Origin: JAICSD01 sp963836665
Lineage (GTDB): Bacteria > Acidobacteriota > Vicinamibacteria > Vicinamibacterales > 2-12-FULL-66-21
DNA length: 64,000 bases
Direction: 5' to 3'
NCBI GenBank assembly: GCA_963836665.1
Contig: CAWIKL010000001.1
Coordinates: 2,294,001-2,358,000, forward strand
Below, one piece after another: positions 16,899 through 25,180 of the stretch (positions are counted from its first letter, which is position 1; each line of letters opens with the position of its first letter). The notes under the pieces were generated by a model. It made no database searches. It was not told the origin of the DNA and was given only the letters and a program-made list of their open reading frames with translations. A program made the position numbers and the translations under genes.

Positions 16899-18088
16899 CT
16901 ACTTACCCGTGGGCGCCTCGTGCAGGTGACCCGGCTTGAACAGATCCGCGAGGTCGGTCGCCATGGCGGCGTCGCCGAGCAGCGGCCCGACGCCGAAGAT
17001 CTCCTGCATCGTGCGCAGGAACGACGAGTGCGAGACGAACACCGGGCTGCCGTAGGGGTACCACCGACGTTCTTGTGTGCATCCTTCGAGATGACGATGA
17101 ATGGCAGCGTGTGGCTGAAGTCGTCCGCGTTGTCACCCGAAACACCGTCCTTCTCCGACTCGTCCCACCACAACACGATCAGCCCGTGGTTCTGGTAGGC
17201 CGCCGACGCCATGATCGAAGGGATGACCTGGCTGAGAAAATTGTCACCCTGGCGGATGCGAGCGGGATCGCCGGTCAGCCCCTGGAAGCCGGCGCTGAGC
17301 GTCGAGTGCATGTCATTGAACTGATTCGGCGTGATCCAGTTGTAGGAAGCGACGTCACTGTTGGCGAGATCGACGAACAGCTGCTGCAGTGGCGCGTAAT
17401 GCGATGAGAGCGGGTTGCCCGGCGTCGCGTCGTTGCCGCCGTTGGCATCCGTGAAGAACACCATCGGATTGTGCTTGGCGGCGTAGTCGTACTGGTTCGA
17501 GAGATTGAACTCGTTGATGCCGCTCGAGAAGTTGCCGTGGAACGACGTCAGCGGCACCGTCCACAGCGACGAGGGCAACGGTGTGTTAGTCAGCTTGTTG
17601 CTACTGTCCATGGCGAGGTCGATGTCTTCCTGGTATGACTTCCAGCTGAAGCCCGCGCGCGTCAGCAGCGTGCTCAGATGCTGCGTCGTGTTCTGATTGG
17701 TCCCGGCCGGACCGTAGGGGTCGTTGTCATTGAGGACGCCGAAGTTGGTGCCCGCCTCCGCCCAGAGGTAATTCGGCTCGGACGGATGGATGTGATTGGA
17801 GCCGGCAGCGTTGGCGAGAACGTTGTGGTAGGCGGTCGCATAGGAGACTTGGTCGCTGATCAGCGAGCTGCCATCGACGAGGCTGTTGAGATACGGCGCG
17901 GCAGGATTCTGGTAGATCTGCTGGATGTTCCCGGTGAACTGGTTCGCCGGCTGCGTCCAGTTATGGTTTTCCATCGCGATCACGAATACCGCTCTGACAT
18001 CGGTCGCCTTAGCCCCGACGCCCGTCAACACCAGCGCACCCGCCAGTACACCACCAGAGAGGACGAGACGAAATCTGCCATACGACAT
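16899..18088 (-). CDS. Secreted phosphoesterase (phospholipase C / acid phosphatase-like), frameshifted near the C-terminus
   Basis: Start at ATG 18088 with GGAGG four bases upstream. A signal peptide (LVLSGGVLAGALVLTGVGA) is followed by VIAMENHNW, the metal-site strand of the phosphoesterase family, then GSNHIHPSEPNYLWAEAG and LIVLWWDESEKD. The first frame runs to AHKNVGGTP. The expected ending, YGSPVFVSHSSFLRTMQE through DLFKPGHLHEAP, is in another frame and stops at 16899. The junction is the run of four G at 17055-17058 beside a GGTACC. Read uncorrected, the protein would end at 16877 in an Arg/Ser-rich nonsense tail. About 397 residues if repaired. Confidence 0.8.
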
Positions 18089-18184
18089 GAAACCTCCGAT
18101 TCGGCGGCGACACACGTTACCGGCGCCGCCTTCAGGAATAGCAAGCCGCGTTGACGGTCAGGCGACGTTCGTGTAATGACGCGG

Positions 18185-18210
18185 TGACACGAGGTGACAG
18201 CCGCGTGTCA
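18185..18210. promoter_or_regulatory. Inverted repeat upstream of the AI-2E permease
   Basis: TGACACG and CGTGTCA form a perfect 7-bp inverted repeat separated by 12 bases, ending 14 bp before the ATG at 18224. The spacing between half-site centres is about 19 bp, compatible with a dimeric regulator, but no regulator gene is adjacent. Function is inferred from position only. Confidence 0.35.
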
Positions 18211-18223
18211 TGCTGTAGGCAAC

Positions 18224-20038
18224 ATGACCGAACCGACAACGGTCGAGGTACGGATTCGTGAGGCGCGGCTGCTGCTCGGCCTCGCCATTGCAGCGATGGC
18301 GATCGCCGCGCTCTACGTGGCGAAGGAAGTCTTCATCCCGATCACGCTCGCGGTGATCCTTTCGTTCATCCTGTCGCCGCTCGTCGACGCGCTCGGCCGG
18401 CTCGGGCTCTGGCGGGCGGCGGCGGTGGTCGCAAGCGTCTTGGTCGCGCTCGGCGCCATCGGCCTCGTCGCGGTCCTGCTTGGCAGCCAGGCGTCGACGC
18501 TCGCCGACAACGCGCCGCAATACGCCGAGACGATCGGGCACAAGATCGAAGGAACGCAGGAGTTCGCGACATCGCATCTCGCGGCGCTCACGAACTTGAT
18601 CCCGGGCTTGAATCGACCGCCGGCGGTGACCCCGCCAGCCCGGCCGGCGGGACGGCGCGCCGTGAACCCGCCGCCGCCGACCGTCCTGGAAGTCGCCAAG
18701 CCAGAAACCTCGCCGTTCGCGATCGCCAGCGCCATTCTCAAACCTGTTCTCGGCCCGCTCGAAACGACGATCATCGTCATCGTCGTGGCGATCTTCGTCC
18801 TCATCCAGAAGGAGGACCTGCGCGATCGCTTCATCCGTCTCGTTGGCGCTTCGGACCTGAACCGCACGACGCTGGCAATCGACGACGCGGCGCAACGGTT
18901 GAGCCGGTACTTCGTGTCGCAACTCGCCGTGAACACGACGTTCGGTATCGTGATCGGCGTCGGGCTGTGGGCGATCGGTATTCCCTCGCCCGCCGTGTGG
19001 GGCGTGCTCGCGGGAATGCTGAGATTCGTCCCCTACCTCGGGCCGATCCTCGCGGCGCTGGCGCCGCTCGGGCTGGCGGCGGCCGTCGACCCGGGATGGT
19101 CGAGGGCCGCCTACGTGGCGCTGCTGTTCGTCGTCGTCGAACCGATCACCGGCTATGCCGTCGAGCCGCTCCTCTACGGACATTCAACCGGGCTGGCGCC
19201 GATCTCCGTCGTCGTAGCGGCGCTCTTCTGGACGTGGCTGTGGGGACCGATCGGCCTGATTCTCTCGACGCCACTGACGCTGTGCCTGGTCGTGGTCGGG
19301 CGGCACTCCAAGGCGCTCGAATTCTTCGACGTGCTGCTCGGGGATCGGCCAGCGCTGCCGGCGGTCGACCGCTTCTACCAGCGCATCCTCGCCAACGATC
19401 CCGACGAGATACTCGCGCAGGCAGAGTCCTACGTCGCCGGACACTCGCTGCTCGAGTACTACGACTGCGTCGTGCTGCCGGGACTGACGCTGGCGGCGCA
19501 GGACGAGGCGCGCGGCGCGCTCGATGCGCAGCGCGCCGCCGGCATCGGGCGATCAATGATGACGGTCGTCGGCGAGCTGGGACGGATTAGGGCCGCTCAG
19601 CCGGAGGGGCGACGCGAACCCTCGCCGCCGCGCAACGGCGCGATCGTCTGCGTACCAGGCCGCCGCTGCCTCGACGAGGTCGCATCCGCCATGCTGCAGC
19701 AGGTCCTGCAGGACAGCGGGTATGCGACGCGAGCCATCCCTCATCACGCCGTCTCTCGCGAGGAAATCGATCGCCTGGATTTGGCGGGCGTGCCGGCGAT
19801 CGCGATCATGTCCTTCGGGCTGGCCGGAGCGCCGCCACACCTGCGCTACCTGGTCGCGCGGATGCGCCAGCACGCGCCGGACGCGATGCTCGTCGTCGGC
19901 CTGTGGCCCGCTGGAGACGCGGCATCGACCGACGCGGACACGCAACGGGCGATCGGCGCGGATCGCTACGCCAGGTCACTCGGCGAGGCGGTCGACGCCA
20001 TCGGCTCGAAGAATGACTCGAGGCGATCATCGGGATAG
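18224..20038 (+). CDS. AI-2E/PerM family permease with a C-terminal soluble domain
   Basis: A 604-residue protein. Residues 20-390 contain the eight-helix AI-2E/PerM/TqsA core: LLLGLAIAAMAIAALYVAKE, FIPITLAVILSFILSPL, then AVWGVLAGMLRFVPYLGPI and the signature region VVVEPITGYAVEPLLYG. A Pro-rich stretch near residues 130-155 interrupts the first half. Residues from about 470 form an extra domain (NGAIVCVPGRRCLDEVASAMLQQ ... AGVPAIAIMSFG ... LVVGLWP) that looks like a Rossmann or B12-binding-like alpha/beta fold. The family exports small molecules or acts as antiporters; the name does not prove an AI-2 role. The 3' end overlaps the convergent neighbour by 12 bp. Confidence 0.85.
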   Translation: MTEPTTVEVRIREARLLLGLAIAAMAIAALYVAKEVFIPITLAVILSFILSPLVDALGRLGLWRAAAVVASVLVALGAIGLVAVLLGSQASTLADNAPQYAETIGHKIEGTQEFATSHLAALTNLIPGLNRPPAVTPPARPAGRRAVNPPPPTVLEVAKPETSPFAIASAILKPVLGPLETTIIVIVVAIFVLIQKEDLRDRFIRLVGASDLNRTTLAIDDAAQRLSRYFVSQLAVNTTFGIVIGVGLWAIGIPSPAVWGVLAGMLRFVPYLGPILAALAPLGLAAAVDPGWSRAAYVALLFVVVEPITGYAVEPLLYGHSTGLAPISVVVAALFWTWLWGPIGLILSTPLTLCLVVVGRHSKALEFFDVLLGDRPALPAVDRFYQRILANDPDEILAQAESYVAGHSLLEYYDCVVLPGLTLAAQDEARGALDAQRAAGIGRSMMTVVGELGRIRAAQPEGRREPSPPRNGAIVCVPGRRCLDEVASAMLQQVLQDSGYATRAIPHHAVSREEIDRLDLAGVPAIAIMSFGLAGAPPHLRYLVARMRQHAPDAMLVVGLWPAGDAASTDADTQRAIGADRYARSLGEAVDAIGSKNDSRRSSG

Positions 20039-21266
20039 TCGGCTGCTGAGACAGCGCGTGAGTGCCGGCGCCAGGTTTCCCTTGCGCGCGACGGCGAAGG
20101 CGCCGAGCGACAGCCAAGCCGCGAGGGCGCGCAGTTCGTCCGCCAGCGCCGCCGCTGCGTGGCCGGCGTCGGCGCCGGGTTCCACGTAGGCCGCGTGCAC
20201 GATCAGCGTCGAGGCCTTGCGATCCGCCTTCAAATCAACGCGCGCCGCGAAACGATCGCCGAGCAGGAACGGCAGCACGTAGTAACCGTGAATCCGCTTC
20301 GCTCCTGGCACGTAGATCTCGATCTGATAGTCGAAACCAAAGACGGCCTTCGTCCATTTCCGTTCCCACAGCACCGGATCGAACGGCGAGACGATGGCGC
20401 GTGCCTCGATCGAACGCGGGACGCGGGCGCCGCTCGCCACATAAGCCGGCGCCTTCCAGCCTTCGACAACGACGCGCTCGAGGGCTCCGTCCTCGACGAG
20501 CTCGTCGAAAAGCCGCTGCAGACTTCCGGGCGGCCGCCGGCCGCCGGGCGAGATCCGGTCCCACCACGCCTCGACGTGAAAATACTGGGCGATGTCTTTC
20601 GCGGTGCCGACGCCCATGGCGCGCGCCGCGCGAAGGAGCAGCGCCTTCTTCGCGGCGTCTGGCGCGGGCGGTGGCTTGCGCCGCACCGCGTCGGGAATCA
20701 CGCGCTCGGCGACGTCGTACAACCGTTCGAAATTGCGGCGGCCGGCGATCGCCAGGCGCCCCTGGCGATACAGCACCTCGAGCGCCTCTTTCCCTGCCGA
20801 CCAACCCCACCAGGGCCCGGTGCTCTTACCGGCATTCGACAGTTCGCCAGCCGCGAGCGGACCGCGCGCGGCGACCTCCTGATGGACGCGCTCGACGAAC
20901 ACCCGCTCCTTCGCCGGCAGCGCCGACCAGGACGCCCGCTGGTTGTCCATCCGCCAGCGCATGAGCGGATAGAGATCCATCGGCAGGAAACACGCCGCGT
21001 GGCCCCAGGTACTCGAACAGCTCACGCCGGCCGTGCGCCATGTCGTCGAGCGCCGTCGCCGGATACGCCCCGTAGCGCGAAAACGTCGGCAAATAGTGGG
21101 CGCGGGCAAGGACGTTGACCGAGTCGATTTGAATCGCGCCCAGCCGTTTGGCGGTGGCGCGCACGTGCGGCACGCCGGCGCGCGCGGGCCTCGCGACGCC
21201 GAATCCCAGCGACGTCAGCGCGAGCCGTCGCGCCTCAGCAAGCGAGAGGTCGGTGACAGGTGGCAC
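20027..21266 (-). CDS. AlkZ/YcaQ-family DNA glycosylase (winged-helix), frameshifted
   Basis: The GTG at 21266 starts LSLAEARRLALTSLGF and reaches AIQIDSVNVLARAHYLPTFSRYGAY and RRELFEY. The rest, WGHAACFLPMDLYPLMRWRM and the C-terminal tandem winged helices with FDPVLWER and GYYVLPFLLGD, is in another frame. One extra C after GAGTAC (plus positions 21008/21009) explains the break. Repaired length is about 412 residues, normal for the family. The Q-I-D triplet corresponds to the QxD catalytic motif reported for YcaQ-type enzymes, which unhook interstrand crosslinks, unlike QxQ in Streptomyces AlkZ. If the shift is real the gene is broken. Confidence 0.8.
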
Positions 21267-21350
21267 GACTTTGCTGCTGCGAATTGTACCCAGAACGTCC
21301 GGTTCTGATGGCGGGTGCCAGCCGCGTCGCCCGCGCGCGCGTCGAAGGCG

Positions 21351-22181
21351 CTAGGATCCTGCCGTCTTGTTCACCGCTGTGATCCGCGCGTGCTCGATGA
21401 TGACCGGGTACGAGTAGCCGCTGCCGATGTTCCTGTCGATCGCGGCCGCCCCAGTCGCAACGACGGTGTCGCCCGGCTTGGCCGAGACATCTTCACTCGA
21501 CGTGACGGTGATGTCGTTGCTCCCGTCGGCGGCAGTGCCGGTCCCATCCTGCAGGTGGATCCACGTCTGCCCGAGAATGCCCGCGTTGTACTTGACGACC
21601 ACGCCATGAACGGTCACCGTCTTGCCAGCGAGCACCTTGCGGTGCGTCCACAGGTTCGCGATCGTCATGCCTCCGGCCGGCGGCGCCATCGGCGTCGTCA
21701 CCGACGGTAGCGGCGCGCGGAGCGACCCGTGCGGATCGACACCGCCTGGCGGAGGTGCCGCTGCTGCCATGTCATTGGCTACAGGCGCGTCGGCCGGCGT
21801 GATCTGTGTGACGAAATAGAGCACGGGGAAATCGCGGTTCAGGCTGGTGCTGTGGAAGTTGACCATCGGCATTTCCAGCGCGACGCGGACCTGTTCGCCG
21901 ATCTTCGCTCGAAACTCCGGCGCCGCGGCCCAGATGTCGCCGCTCTCGCCGTGCACCCGCACGTAAGTGTACGAGGCTGCGTTCATCGTCTCGAGCACGG
22001 GACCGGTGATTACGCCGGAGGCCGCAGGCGCGGCAGCGGTGGCGTGGGCTGGCGCGGGTGTGATCGGCGTCGCGGCTGGCGCGGGTGTGATCGGCGTCGC
22101 GGCCGGCGCCGGCTCCGGCGCCTTCGAGCACGCAGTGACAAGGGCAAGAAGGAACAGGACGCGAGGGACGCTGGCGTTCAT
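21351..22181 (-). CDS. Lipoprotein with Pro/Ala repeat linker and OB-fold-like C-terminal domain
   Basis: The N-terminus RVLFLLALVTACSKAPEP has a lipobox ending at Cys18. A linker with two exact ATPITPAPA units follows. The middle domain begins SGVITGPVLETMNAASYTYVRV and is strand-rich (MPMVNFHSTSLNRDFPVLYFV). The C-terminal domain (GKTVTVHGVVVKYNAGILGQTWIHLQDG ... DITVTSS) has the spacing of an OB fold of the NirD/YdeI-like exported type. It is probably anchored to the inner leaflet of the outer membrane. No function is known. Confidence 0.7.
   Translation of the reverse strand: MNASVPRVLFLLALVTACSKAPEPAPAATPITPAPAATPITPAPAHATAAAPAASGVITGPVLETMNAASYTYVRVHGESGDIWAAAPEFRAKIGEQVRVALEMPMVNFHSTSLNRDFPVLYFVTQITPADAPVANDMAAAAPPPGGVDPHGSLRAPLPSVTTPMAPPAGGMTIANLWTHRKVLAGKTVTVHGVVVKYNAGILGQTWIHLQDGTGTAADGSNDITVTSSEDVSAKPGDTVVATGAAAIDRNIGSGYSYPVIIEHARITAVNKTAGS
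22047..22110. repeat. 27-bp tandem repeat in the lipoprotein linker
   Basis: Two identical 27-bp copies (22047-22073 and 22074-22100) plus 10 bases of a third encode the nine-residue unit ATPITPAPA. The copies are identical at the DNA level, suggesting a recent in-frame duplication. Confidence 0.85.
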
Positions 22182-22241
22182 GCGTCCATCTTGGCACTAC
22201 CGGGCGGTTAGCCCAAACCTCCGGCGCGACGGGCCCGTCTA

Positions 22242-22265
22242 ATATCGGGATATCGGAATATCGGC
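22242..22265. repeat. Three tandem 8-bp units upstream of the ABC permease
   Basis: ATATCGGG, ATATCGGA and ATATCGGC follow each other without a gap, 22 bp before the GTG start. A TAATAT sequence at 22240-22245 could act as a -10 box, which would place most of the array in the leader. Confidence 0.6.
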
Positions 22266-22287
22266 CGGTCCTTCAAGGAGAAACCAC

Positions 22288-24759
22288 GTGGACACGTTGC
22301 TCCAGGATCTGCGTTTCGCGGCCCGAGGCTACCTGCGAGCTCCCGCCTTTCCGTTGGCCGCCATCGTGACGCTGGCGCTCGGCATCGGCGCGACCACGGC
22401 GATCTTCAGCACGCTGAACGCCGTGCTACTCAAGCCGCTGCCCTATCCTCAATCCGAGAGTCTCTACAGCATCCGCACGACGTTGACCGACGGGCGCGTC
22501 ACCACCGGCATGCTGTCGAATGGCGAGATTTCCCGCCTCAACGGCACCACTTCGTCGATCGTCCGCGCCGCCGGCATGCAGTCGAACGACCTCACCCTGC
22601 TGCACGAAGACGGCACGCCGGAGCACGTCAAGATCTACGGTGTGACGGAAGGATTCTTCGACGTGTTCGGCCTGCCGATGACGCTCGGCGGCTTCACGCA
22701 CCAGAATTTCGTCCGGCCCGCGCCGCCGGCGCCGCCTCCGCCTGGCGCGCCGCCGGGGCCGGCACCCGCCGGTCCCCCGCCGGCCCCGCCGGTCGTCGTC
22801 ATCTCCTCTCGCGTCTGGCAGGAGCTGTTCAACGCCGACGCGAATATCGTCGGCAAGCCGATTCACTTCGCGGAGATCAACACGACGATTGCCGGTGTGG
22901 CAGCGCGGGATTTCGACACACCGCACGGCGGCGACTTCTGGTTCAGCCAGCAGCTCGACAAGGACGACATCAACCACTTCTTCGAGGGATACATGCGCCT
23001 ACGTCCCGGGACGACGCTGGGCCAGGCCACAGCGGAGATGTCGCCGATCATCGCCCGGCTCGCGCACGACTTCCCTGCCGCCGACATGAACCGCGCTTAC
23101 ATCACGCGGCCGCTGGTGGCGCAGGTGGTCGGCGATCTCGGGCCGATCCTCGTCATCGTCATGTCTGCGACCGGACTCCTCCTGCTGCTCGGCTGTGTCA
23201 ACGTCGCCAACCTGCTGCTGGCGCGCGGCGCGGCGCGGGCGCGCGAAATCGCCGTCCGCGTTGCCATCGGTGCACCGCGATCGCGCATCATCCGTCAGCT
23301 GCTCACCGAATCGGCGCTGCTCGCGACGTGCGGCGCGGCGCTCGGCCTCGCGCTCGCCTGGCTCGGCGTGCGCGCGCTGCTCACGCTCGGTGCGGCGAAG
23401 TTACCGCGGCTCGATGTCGTGACATTCGACGGACGCGTGCTGCTGTTCTCGCTGATCGCGCTCCTGGTCAGCGGCGTGCTCGTCGGCTTCGCGCCGGCGG
23501 TGCGCCTGGCCGGGACCGACGTCCGGACGCTGATGAACGAGAGCACGCGCTCGGCCACCGGCGGGCGTGGCACGGCGCGCTGGCTGAGCACGATGACGAT
23601 TGTCGAGATCGCGCTCGCGATCGTTCTCGTGGCCGGCGCTGGCTGGCTGGTGCGCAGCTTCGCCAGCCTGCGCACTGCCGATCTCGGTTTCGCCGCCGAC
23701 CAGCGGCTCATCTTCGACGTCTCGTTTCTCGGCCCGAAGTATCCCAACCCCGCCGCTGTCGATACCTCATCGCGCACGCTGATGGAGCGCCTGGCCGCGC
23801 TACCGGGCGTGAGCGGGGTCGGCTCGACGTCGAACTTCCCCCTCAGAAACACGCTCGAGGGTTCACTGATCGCGCGCATCCACGGCGAGGACCTCGACGC
23901 TGCGCACCCGATGGGGACGCGCCAGCGTATCGTCAGCGCCGGCTACTTCCAGGCGACCGGCACGCGACTGCTGCAGGGGCGAGACTTCGGGCCCGACGAT
24001 CGAGCGACCACGCGTCCGGTCGCGATCATCAACCGGACGTTCGTGAAGCGATATCTCCACGGACGCGATCCCATCGGCCTGCAATTCTCGGCCGGTTATC
24101 CCCAGCCGGATCCGCGCAACGAGGTGACCGTCATCGGCGTCGTCGACGACGTGCGGCAAAAGACCGTCGCGGACGAGGCCGAGCCGGCGTTCTACCAGGC
24201 GATGTCGCAGAATCCACTGCGCCGCCAGACGATAGTGGTGGCGATGTCGGCGGCCGAGGTCGGCTCGCTGCAGTCGGCCATCCGCGGGCAGATGCGGCAG
24301 TTCGATCCGCGGATCGCGGTCGACTTCGAGCGCGTGCGCGACCTGGTCGACGGCACGCTGCGCCGGCAGCAGCTGGGCATGACGCTGATGCTGATCTTCG
24401 GCGGCGTGGCGATCCTGCTCGCCGCCGTCGGAATCTACGGCGTCGTCGCCTACGCGGTCTCTCAGCGGCGCGGCGAGATGGCGACGCGGCTGGCACTCGG
24501 TGCCACGCCGGGCAGCGTCTTCATGCTGGTGATGCGCCACGGCGCAGTGCTGGCGCTCGCCGGGACGGGAATCGGGCTGCTCGTCGCCTACCTCTCCGGC
24601 CGGATCGTGGCCAGCCAGATTTACGCGATCCGCGCCTCGGATCCGCTGATGCTCGGCGCGGCGATCGTGCTCGTGGCGGCGATCGCGGCGCTGGCGACGA
24701 TGATTCCGGCGTGGCGCGCGTCGCAACTGGCGCCATCAGGGGTGCTCCATACCGACTGA
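22288..24759 (+). CDS. Orphan ABC permease of the duplicated MacB/FtsX type (ADOP)
   Basis: An 823-residue protein started by GTG with AAGGAG seven bases upstream. It opens MDTLLQDLRFAARGYLRAP and AIVTLALGIGATTAIFSTLN, the standard beginning of acidobacterial duplicated orphan permeases. Two MacB-periplasmic-core plus FtsX units follow (first FtsX around residues 285-410 with NVANLLLARGAARAREIAVR; second near 690-820 with VGIYGVVAYAVSQRRGEMA). It has about eight membrane helices and no ATPase domain. An unusual Pro-rich insert occupies residues 144-168. No ATPase gene is adjacent. The substrate is unknown; MacB relatives act in mechanotransmission across the periplasm. Confidence 0.9.
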   Translation: MDTLLQDLRFAARGYLRAPAFPLAAIVTLALGIGATTAIFSTLNAVLLKPLPYPQSESLYSIRTTLTDGRVTTGMLSNGEISRLNGTTSSIVRAAGMQSNDLTLLHEDGTPEHVKIYGVTEGFFDVFGLPMTLGGFTHQNFVRPAPPAPPPPGAPPGPAPAGPPPAPPVVVISSRVWQELFNADANIVGKPIHFAEINTTIAGVAARDFDTPHGGDFWFSQQLDKDDINHFFEGYMRLRPGTTLGQATAEMSPIIARLAHDFPAADMNRAYITRPLVAQVVGDLGPILVIVMSATGLLLLLGCVNVANLLLARGAARAREIAVRVAIGAPRSRIIRQLLTESALLATCGAALGLALAWLGVRALLTLGAAKLPRLDVVTFDGRVLLFSLIALLVSGVLVGFAPAVRLAGTDVRTLMNESTRSATGGRGTARWLSTMTIVEIALAIVLVAGAGWLVRSFASLRTADLGFAADQRLIFDVSFLGPKYPNPAAVDTSSRTLMERLAALPGVSGVGSTSNFPLRNTLEGSLIARIHGEDLDAAHPMGTRQRIVSAGYFQATGTRLLQGRDFGPDDRATTRPVAIINRTFVKRYLHGRDPIGLQFSAGYPQPDPRNEVTVIGVVDDVRQKTVADEAEPAFYQAMSQNPLRRQTIVVAMSAAEVGSLQSAIRGQMRQFDPRIAVDFERVRDLVDGTLRRQQLGMTLMLIFGGVAILLAAVGIYGVVAYAVSQRRGEMATRLALGATPGSVFMLVMRHGAVLALAGTGIGLLVAYLSGRIVASQIYAIRASDPLMLGAAIVLVAAIAALATMIPAWRASQLAPSGVLHTD

Positions 24760-24792
24760 CGTCAATATTCCCGCCTGCGCCCTGACGCGAGC

Positions 24793-24942
24793 CTAGTGGT
24801 GCTTGAAATACTGAACGGCGCGCTCGTGCTTTTCCGCAGCGGCGCGTGACGAGAACGTACCAAGGTTGCGCCGACGGCCTGACTTCGGGTCCTTCTTGCG
24901 CGAGTAGAGTCGGTAGTGACCGGATGCGAGCTTGCGAATCAT
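24793..24942 (-). CDS. Very small basic protein (49 aa)
   Basis: The ATG at 24942 is preceded by GGAGG at nine bases. The product begins MIRKLASGHYRLYSRKKDP, continues KSGRRRNLGTFSSRAAAEK and ends VQYFKHH. It is strongly basic, with a short beta-hairpin-like start and a C-terminal helix. I recall small proteins with this pattern (RLYSRKKDPKTGKRRNLGTF) recurring in unrelated bacteria; the pattern resembles the arm-type DNA-binding beta-sheet at the start of integrases, but no function is established. It stands alone between the permease and the amidohydrolase operon. Confidence 0.7.
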   Translation of the reverse strand: MIRKLASGHYRLYSRKKDPKSGRRRNLGTFSSRAAAEKHERAVQYFKHH

Positions 24943-25180
24943 GGAACGACCCTCCGCTCCTCATATGCGAGAAGCGGACCAGGAGCTTCGGCAAAATGGT
25001 CGAGGCCCTGGCGCAGTCGAGCTTCAAACCGACATCGTTGTCCGTCACACGCCGTGCACGAACATAAGTGTCCGTTCACTCCACTCCGCCCCGGTTGGCG
25101 AAGATGGGGTTCCTGATCACGGCACTGGCGGCGTACGTCGAGCGCGGCGGCGCCAGTGCTCCGTAAGCCTGCCCTGGCGG

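Noticed and set aside
18224..20038. AI-2 quorum-sensing export as the function
   Set aside because: The family name comes from one E. coli protein; most members have other or unknown substrates.
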